Shown here: one piece after another, positions 15,235 through 19,362 of the stretch
Layout of the letters: each line of letters starts with the position of its first letter
How positions within the stretch are numbered: the first letter of the stretch is position 1
Assembly (NCBI GenBank): GCA_003343605.1
Contig: QAKW01000050.1
Location: 1-19,362, forward strand
Length of the DNA: 19,362 nt
Source: Clostridiales bacterium
GTDB taxonomy: Bacteria > Bacillota > Clostridia > Oscillospirales > QAKW01
Direction of reading: 5' to 3'
Notes under the pieces: generated by a model
What the model was told of the DNA's origin: nothing
What the model saw: only the letters and a program-made list of their open reading frames with translations
Databases searched by the model: none
Program-made: the position numbers and the translations under genes

Positions 15235-16720
15235 GCGCCGTTTCTCCATAGAGGGCCTTCACCTGGCTGTAAAACAGCTTCTGCCGCTCATAGAAATTAA
15301 ATTCGTTAAAATACATACTGTAAGCCACTCCGGCGATCTGCATCCCGTATTTTTGCTCTATCTGCGTCTTCAAAACCTGCGGCAGCGCATAGGCTGCTGT
15401 CAGATCAAATGCCAGCGGGCTTACGCTGGTATCAATTAATCCCCGGTAAAATACACAGGTGCCGCGCGTTGCCCGAAGGGTTGTATCGGTGATGCGCGCC
15501 AGCTCCAGAATGGTCCCGTAATCGGTGCGCAGATAAGCGCGCATCAGCCGCGGTGCCCAGGCATCGGTTGGATTATGCACCAGCAGCTCCATCGAATAGA
15601 TGTCGAAAACACTCATGCCTTCTGGCATGGTCATCGCAAAGGTAGAAGAGGTTCCCAGCTCAAAATCATCTTTTCCCAGCGAATCCAGCGGATAATCCTT
15701 ATAATAATCTCCCGCATAATCGGAATAAAAATGAACCCGGAGCGACATTGTTCCGTTATAATTCAGCAGATCGTATTCCGATAGCGCAACCGTACCGAGC
15801 TGATCGCGGAAAATGGTGTTTTGATTTTCCAGGCCTACCGTTTCAACGTCCAGGTAAAGGGTGTCCCCATCCGTCAGGCCAAGTGAGATCAACGCGGCAG
15901 ATTTCATTTTTTTATCATGAACGGTTTCATTTCCGTTTTCGCAGACCGCCAAAACATAGGGATACAGTTCACTCACCTGGCTGTAATAGGGGTTTTCCGC
16001 CGCAACCGATTCCAGCTCCGCTGTTTTTGATTCCTCAGAAAAGGCGTAGGATTCCTGCCAGTTATCTTTTGCCAGCAGTGTACGGCTGCCGCCCAGAAGA
16101 AAGGAAACCTGCGCCCACTGGCACCGCCAGCTTCCGTAACGCCCTTTGGCATCGGGCATCAGTGTAAGCCGGTAAGAGGCAATATCGAAAGCCGATACCG
16201 TATCGGGAAGAATCAGGGTAAACTGATCGGTATTCCCGCTTTCGAAATTATCAATACGCCGGTTTTGCAGCGTATATTCCAATATACTTCCATTATGAAG
16301 GGTTAATACCAGATTTACATTTCCCCGGTCCAGATCCACCCGCTGCGGGTGTAAATTATCAAAGGTTTCCGTTTGAAGCGTGACCTGAATCCGGTTGGTA
16401 GAGCCAAAACAGTTGAGCGCGGATAAAACGGGATTCTCCCGGTTATAATCCGGATCAGAAAGGCGGCGCACCAAAACAGCCTCATCCGCTAGATAGGATC
16501 CGCTCAGCCCGGCGGATAAAACCGCCAGCGCGCCGGTCAAAACCAGCAGCCCCAGTGCGCAATACAGCCGCTTTGCATAGGCGCTTTTCAGCGCGGCTCT
16601 AAACTGTTCCCTTTGAAAAAAACGGCGAATACGCCTTGCGCTCCATCGAAAATTAACTGCAAGCGCTTTTTTCAGCCGGCCCTGCCGCAACCAGTTTTTC
16701 ACGCGTGCAAAAAAATTCAC
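15221..16720 (-). CDS. Membrane-anchored protein with two PLAT/LH2-like repeats
   Basis: This 499-residue protein has a basic cytoplasmic N-terminus (1-52), one membrane helix at about 53-76 and a large extracellular part. Two segments resemble each other: 156-187 and 349-380 share 12 of 32 residues, including a DxFExG start, a Pro and an SxFDIxS core. The pattern NFESGNTDQFTLILPD resembles PLAT/LH2 beta-sandwich domains (NFERGSTDTF-type), which bind lipids or proteins. This is my recognition, not a search result. The final 60 residues are separate and aromatic-rich. The start is a GTG at 16718-16720 with AAAGGAG 9 nt upstream. It is first in the operon with a lipoprotein and mntP. Function unknown; no catalytic motif seen. 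Confidence 0.78.
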   Translation of the reverse strand: MNFFARVKNWLRQGRLKKALAVNFRWSARRIRRFFQREQFRAALKSAYAKRLYCALGLLVLTGALAVLSAGLSGSYLADEAVLVRRLSDPDYNRENPVLSALNCFGSTNRIQVTLQTETFDNLHPQRVDLDRGNVNLVLTLHNGSILEYTLQNRRIDNFESGNTDQFTLILPDTVSAFDIASYRLTLMPDAKGRYGSWRCQWAQVSFLLGGSRTLLAKDNWQESYAFSEESKTAELESVAAENPYYSQVSELYPYVLAVCENGNETVHDKKMKSAALISLGLTDGDTLYLDVETVGLENQNTIFRDQLGTVALSEYDLLNYNGTMSLRVHFYSDYAGDYYKDYPLDSLGKDDFELGTSSTFAMTMPEGMSVFDIYSMELLVHNPTDAWAPRLMRAYLRTDYGTILELARITDTTLRATRGTCVFYRGLIDTSVSPLAFDLTAAYALPQVLKTQIEQKYGMQIAGVAYSMYFNEFNFYERQKLFYSQVKALYGETAHEES

Positions 16721-16753
16721 CTGTTCAAACTCCTTTATCAGCTAAAATTCTTA

Positions 16754-16781
16754 TTTATATATCATACCACAAAAAAATCAA
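16754..16781 (-). promoter_or_regulatory. Promoter of the PLAT-lipoprotein-mntP operon
   Basis: On the minus strand TTGATT (16781-16776), a 16-nt spacer and TATAAA (16759-16754) precede the GTG start by 33 nt. An overlapping extended -10 (TGGTATGAT) is also present. The predicted leader is very short. Confidence 0.65.
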
Positions 16782-16827
16782 AAAATATAGAGGCTCGTCC
16801 TTTTTCTTTTGAAAATTTTATGAATAA

Positions 16828-16844
16828 TCCGCCCTGCGGGCGGA
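16828..16844. repeat. GC-rich hairpin upstream of the DUF378 gene
   Basis: TCCGCCC and GGGCGGA form a 7-bp stem around TGC in otherwise AT-rich DNA, 38 nt before the DUF378 start. It is followed by AAAAAC, not T, on the plus strand, so it is not a terminator for either gene. It may be a 5' leader hairpin or a protein site. No clear promoter for the DUF378 gene was found in this 161-nt gap. Confidence 0.45.
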
Positions 16845-16881
16845 AAAACTATCCATATCATCGAACAAAGGAGATGAAAAC

Positions 16882-17100
16882 ATGAACAAATTCGCACTGG
16901 TCCTTACCATTATCGGCGCGCTGAACTGGGGACTTGTCGGCCTGTTTAAATTTGATCTGGTCGGCTGGATCTTTGGCGGCATGGATTCGGTGGTAAGCCG
17001 TATTATCTTCGTGATTGTAGCGCTGGCCGGAATCTGGTGCATCAATCTGTTGTTTAAGCCTCTTGGGCCGGAAAGACATAGCGAAGAGCTCAAAAGATGA
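16882..17100 (+). CDS. DUF378 family small membrane protein
   Basis: The 72-residue protein matches the DUF378 family: two membrane helices at about 3-22 and 37-57, joined by a short loop with the typical NWGLVGLFKFDLVGWIFGG run (15-33). The tail is charged and cytoplasmic or external. The function of this widespread family is unknown. The ATG has an ideal AAAGGAGATG ribosome site. Its own terminator follows 1 nt after the stop, so it is a single-gene unit and possibly highly translated. Confidence 0.9.
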   Translation: MNKFALVLTIIGALNWGLVGLFKFDLVGWIFGGMDSVVSRIIFVIVALAGIWCINLLFKPLGPERHSEELKR

Positions 17101-17131
17101 AAAAAGCGGGAAAATTTCCCGCTTTTTTCTT
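17100..17131 (+). terminator. Intrinsic terminator of the DUF378 gene
   Basis: GCGGGAAA and TTTCCCGC form the stem, flanked by an A run before and six T after. It is nearly symmetric, so it could also stop minus-strand transcription. Confidence 0.9.
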
Positions 17132-17205
17132 TTACATGAAACATTTTCCCCTTTTGTTTCGTTTATTGAATGACAGATCGTATTGCCGAAGGGGGAAAAC
17201 GCCAA

Positions 17206-18183
17206 ATGAAAACCGCCTTTTATGCCGCAGCGCATTTTGCGGTTGATTGCTGCTGCGCGCTGTTTCTTTTTCGCTTTCTGCTTTACAGCAGTGATTGGGC
17301 GTTTGCGCTGCTGCTTTATAATTTCTGTGCGTTTGCGCTGCAAATGCCTTTCGGCATCCTCGCAGACTGCTGCAATCGAAACGGTCTCTTTGCGGCGGGC
17401 GGAATGCTTCTTTCCGCGTGCGCCTTTCTCTTTGCCGCAATTCCGCTTTGGGGTGCTGTTTGCGCCGGATGTGCAAACGCGCTTTTCCATATTGGCGGCG
17501 GCCTGGAAATCCTGAATCAAAGTGAAAAAAAAGCGGCGGCTCTGGGCGTTTTCGTCGCGCCCGGTGCGGGCGGGCTGCTGCTCGGTACGCTGCTGGGCAA
17601 ATCTTCTTTTCCGATTTTGCCGGTTCCTCTGATATTATGCGCCGCCGGAACGGTTCTGGCGCTCCTTGCGGGCCGCCCCTCCGCCAATGCTGCCTTTACG
17701 CTGCCGCGTTTCAGGCCGGCGATCCTGCCGCTCTTTCTGGTGGTGGTGCTGCGCTCCTACCTGGGGTTTTGCATGCAGTTTCGCTGGAACACCTCTCTTT
17801 GGACCTCGCTCGCCGCCGCTGCGGCGCTGATATTGGGAAAAATGGCGGGCGGGTTTCTGCTGGACCGGTACGGCTTTTTTAAAACCGCCGGGTTTTCTTT
17901 GCTTCTTGCCGCGGCCTTTCTGCTGGCCCCCAACTATATGGTCTTCGGCCTGGCGGGAGTTTTTTTCTTTCAAATGACCATGCCGGTTACACTCTGGGCC
18001 GCGGCCGCACTGTTCCCCGGGGCGAAAGGCTTTGTCTTCGGTCTGCTGACTTTTGCGCTGTTTATCGGCTTTTTGCCGGCGCTGTTGGGCGCGCCTCTTC
18101 CGGGCGGCGGTCTTTTCTATTCCGGCGGCGCGCTGGTATCGCTGCTTCTGCTTTATCTGGCCGGCAGGAGGATGCCGCTATGA
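17206..18183 (+). CDS. MFS-like membrane permease (hypothetical)
   Basis: A very hydrophobic 325-residue protein with about ten predicted helices. Features that recall the major facilitator superfamily, in particular the fosmidomycin-resistance-like group, are HFAVD in the first helix (10-14), a loop like motif A (GILADCCNRNGLF, 50-62), NALFHIGGGLE (91-101) and VAPGAGG (117-123). It is shorter than a normal 12-helix MFS protein (about 400), so either helices are missing or it belongs to a side family. The start is the ATG at 17206, after AAGGGGGA; the in-frame ATG at 17170 has no ribosome site. It is the first gene of a tight operon: its stop overlaps the next start as ATGA. No promoter is obvious in the preceding 74 nt. 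Substrate unknown. Confidence 0.8.
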   Translation: MKTAFYAAAHFAVDCCCALFLFRFLLYSSDWAFALLLYNFCAFALQMPFGILADCCNRNGLFAAGGMLLSACAFLFAAIPLWGAVCAGCANALFHIGGGLEILNQSEKKAAALGVFVAPGAGGLLLGTLLGKSSFPILPVPLILCAAGTVLALLAGRPSANAAFTLPRFRPAILPLFLVVVLRSYLGFCMQFRWNTSLWTSLAAAAALILGKMAGGFLLDRYGFFKTAGFSLLLAAAFLLAPNYMVFGLAGVFFFQMTMPVTLWAAAALFPGAKGFVFGLLTFALFIGFLPALLGAPLPGGGLFYSGGALVSLLLLYLAGRRMPL

Positions 18184-18506
18184 ATCTTTACCGGTCTCTT
18201 GGCATTTCGCTGCTTGGTACGCTGCTGATTGAGCTGCTGATCGCACTCCTTTGCAAAAAACGCGGACGCACGCTTGTTGTGGTGATGCTTGCCAATCTGC
18301 TCACCAACCCGCCGCTTGTTTTAATCTGGCAGCTCTGCGGACGGCCGTTTTGGGTGCTTCTGCCTTTGGAGGGCGCCGCTGTTTTTCTGGAAGGCTTCTG
18401 TTACCTTCACTGCTGTCGACAAATCCGTGCGCCCTATTGTTTTTCCTTATGCTGCAATGCGATTTCCTTTGGAATCGGACTTTTTATGAATGGAGGATCC
18501 TTATGA
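18180..18506 (+). CDS. Small four-helix membrane protein, unknown function
   Basis: This 108-residue protein has four hydrophobic segments at about 8-25, 32-51, 55-75 and 86-105. Polar residues that may matter sit inside helices: the NLLTNPP motif in helix 2 (39-45) and two Glu in helix 3 (LPLEGAAVFLEGF). Such buried charges hint at ion or proton handling or at a helix-packing role; this is inference. I do not recognise a characterised family. It overlaps the MFS-like gene by 4 nt upstream and the SH3-like gene by 4 nt downstream (both ATGA), so the three are almost surely one translation-coupled unit. Cys content is high, as in its upstream neighbour. Confidence 0.75.
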   Translation: MNLYRSLGISLLGTLLIELLIALLCKKRGRTLVVVMLANLLTNPPLVLIWQLCGRPFWVLLPLEGAAVFLEGFCYLHCCRQIRAPYCFSLCCNAISFGIGLFMNGGSL

Positions 18507-19276
18507 AACGCTTTTTATCTATCACCCTGCTTCTTTTATGCTGCTTTCTTCTTCCGGCGGGCGCGGATATTGCCTATGAACAGCCGCAAACAGCCTTTTA
18601 TAAAAATCATCGCAAAGACTGTAGCACACTGGAACGTTGGTATTACGCGAATGGTGAAAACGGCTATATTTCGCTGCTTGACGCCCCGAAAACCGGCGGA
18701 ATTACCGCTTATTATGAAAACGGTGAGCAGCTGTTTATTGCCTGCACCTATACGTATGAGGGGACGGAATGGGGCTATGTGACGGAGCGAAAAGGAGCTG
18801 CGGTGGAAACCCCCGGCTGGGCGCCGATGGCTTCTTTCCGCCTGGTTTACGACTATATCGCCTTTCAGGAAAAATTCGGTGCTGCCTTTACGCCCTATAC
18901 CGGCGATCTGCAATTGCCGGAGGGAGAAACAACCGCCTATTACTGGAGCTACCCCGGCTCTGATCAGAAGGGAACCTTTGTGCCGGGTGAAGGGCTTACA
19001 TTTACCAGCAGCTATCTGGATCCGCAGGGGCTTACCTGGGCATTTATTCCTTATTACCGCGGGCTGAGGAATGTTTGGGTCTGCATCGATAAACCGTGCG
19101 ATGCGGCACCGGCGCAAAACACAGGCGTTTCTTCAGAGCCTGATATAATTCCTCCATCCATACCGCCAACCTCCACCGCCAGCGGGATTCCCTGGCTTGC
19201 AGTTTTCCTGGTTGCGGGCGTTGTGTTGGGGTCGGCGGTCTTACTCTTCCTCTGTTTTCGGCAGAAAAAGCCTTAA
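18503..19276 (+). CDS. Secreted, membrane-anchored protein with SH3-like repeats
   Basis: The 257-residue protein starts with a signal peptide (MKRFLSITLLLLCCFLLPAG, likely cut near residue 21) and ends with a Pro/Ser/Thr-rich linker (about 205-228), a membrane helix (230-252) and a basic tail. The region between would lie outside the cell. Two segments look like bacterial SH3 units: about 62-112, with EGTEWGYVTE and PGWAPMASF, and about 140-196, with GLTWAFIPYY and RNVWVCID. Bacterial SH3 domains commonly bind peptidoglycan peptides. The start is the ATG at 18503, with GGAGG 7 nt upstream; the frame is open further upstream, but only because it crosses the preceding gene. It is the last gene of the MFS-4TM-SH3 operon. 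Function unknown. Confidence 0.78.
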   Translation: MKRFLSITLLLLCCFLLPAGADIAYEQPQTAFYKNHRKDCSTLERWYYANGENGYISLLDAPKTGGITAYYENGEQLFIACTYTYEGTEWGYVTERKGAAVETPGWAPMASFRLVYDYIAFQEKFGAAFTPYTGDLQLPEGETTAYYWSYPGSDQKGTFVPGEGLTFTSSYLDPQGLTWAFIPYYRGLRNVWVCIDKPCDAAPAQNTGVSSEPDIIPPSIPPTSTASGIPWLAVFLVAGVVLGSAVLLFLCFRQKKP

Positions 19277-19341
19277 TGCCGCCTCTTCTCGATGAAAAAT
19301 ACTCCGCACCCGGCAAAGGCTTATTATAAAAGGGGGGATAA

Positions 19342-19362
19342 ATGGGAACCGGCGCGGCGAAA
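19342..19362 (+). CDS. Start of a gene cut by the window edge
   Basis: An ATG at 19342 follows a strong AAAAGGGGGGA ribosome site and opens a frame (MGTGAAK) that runs off the window. Only seven codons are visible, so no family can be named. It starts 65 nt after the SH3-like gene on the same strand, with no terminator seen between, so it may belong to the same operon. Confidence 0.55.

Noticed and set aside
16721..16881. yybP-ykoY manganese riboswitch upstream of the mntP operon
   Set aside because: The promoter leaves only about 30 nt of leader, and I find no matching conserved core.
16858..17520. 220-codon minus-strand frame opposite DUF378 and the MFS-like gene
   Set aside because: It runs antisense through a terminator and two better genes, and the product is Lys/Arg-rich without a fold signal.
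1..19362. CRISPR array, tRNA, rRNA, insertion sequence or phage signal
   Set aside because: No repeat-spacer pattern, cloverleaf, rRNA-like stretch, transposase or terminal inverted repeats were seen on either strand.

Overview
The window looks like chromosomal DNA of a moderately GC-rich, Gram-positive anaerobe of the class Clostridia, probably Oscillospirales/Ruminococcaceae-like. The evidence is indirect: acetate kinase beside tmcAL (ylbM), an RNase J, a YlmC/YmxH-type sporulation PRC-barrel protein, an LCP cell-wall ligase, a DUF436 (YwlG) protein, strong AAGGAG-type ribosome binding sites, and sigma-A promoters with TATAAT -10 boxes. I see no rRNA, tRNA, CRISPR array, transposase or phage gene. 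The species assignment is inference.

Left part (1-7440). A minus-strand pair, ackA then an LCP-family protein, ends in an intrinsic terminator at 127-157. It is read divergently from a plus-strand run of tmcAL, an ABC ATPase and a very large FtsX-type permease with a long coiled coil. Both directions appear to start from one compact bidirectional promoter. Its two -10 boxes overlap inside a perfect 16-bp palindrome at 2435-2450. The plus-strand genes overlap by 14 and 7 nt, so they are probably translationally coupled.

Centre (7441-12170). A 258-nt gap holds a near-consensus promoter, a terminator hairpin about 40-80 nt downstream of its predicted start, a second hairpin and a perfect 26-nt inverted repeat. 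All lie ahead of RNase J, which carries an unusual 136-residue Lys/Ala/Pro-rich N-terminal extension. Next come a MATE transporter with its own promoter, a minus-strand ylmC/ymxH-like gene, and a divergent DUF436 gene closed by a 15-bp terminator stem.

Right part, minus strand (12169-16720). A promoter at 16754-16781 drives a membrane-anchored protein with two PLAT/LH2-like repeats, a lipoprotein and mntP (Mn2+ efflux); the three genes overlap. After a 262-nt leader-like gap comes an Lsa-type ABC-F antibiotic-resistance/ribosome-protection ATPase. A terminator-like hairpin and a possible 6-residue upstream ORF precede it, suggesting attenuation control.

Right part, plus strand (16882-19362). 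A small DUF378 membrane protein with its own terminator is followed by a tight three-gene operon joined by ATGA overlaps. It encodes an MFS-like permease, a four-helix membrane protein and a secreted, membrane-anchored SH3-like protein. The start of another gene lies at the right edge.

The most unusual items are the two uncharacterised envelope operons (PLAT-lipoprotein-MntP; MFS-4TM-SH3), the RNA-like elements before RNase J, the RNase J tail, and the palindromic bidirectional promoter.
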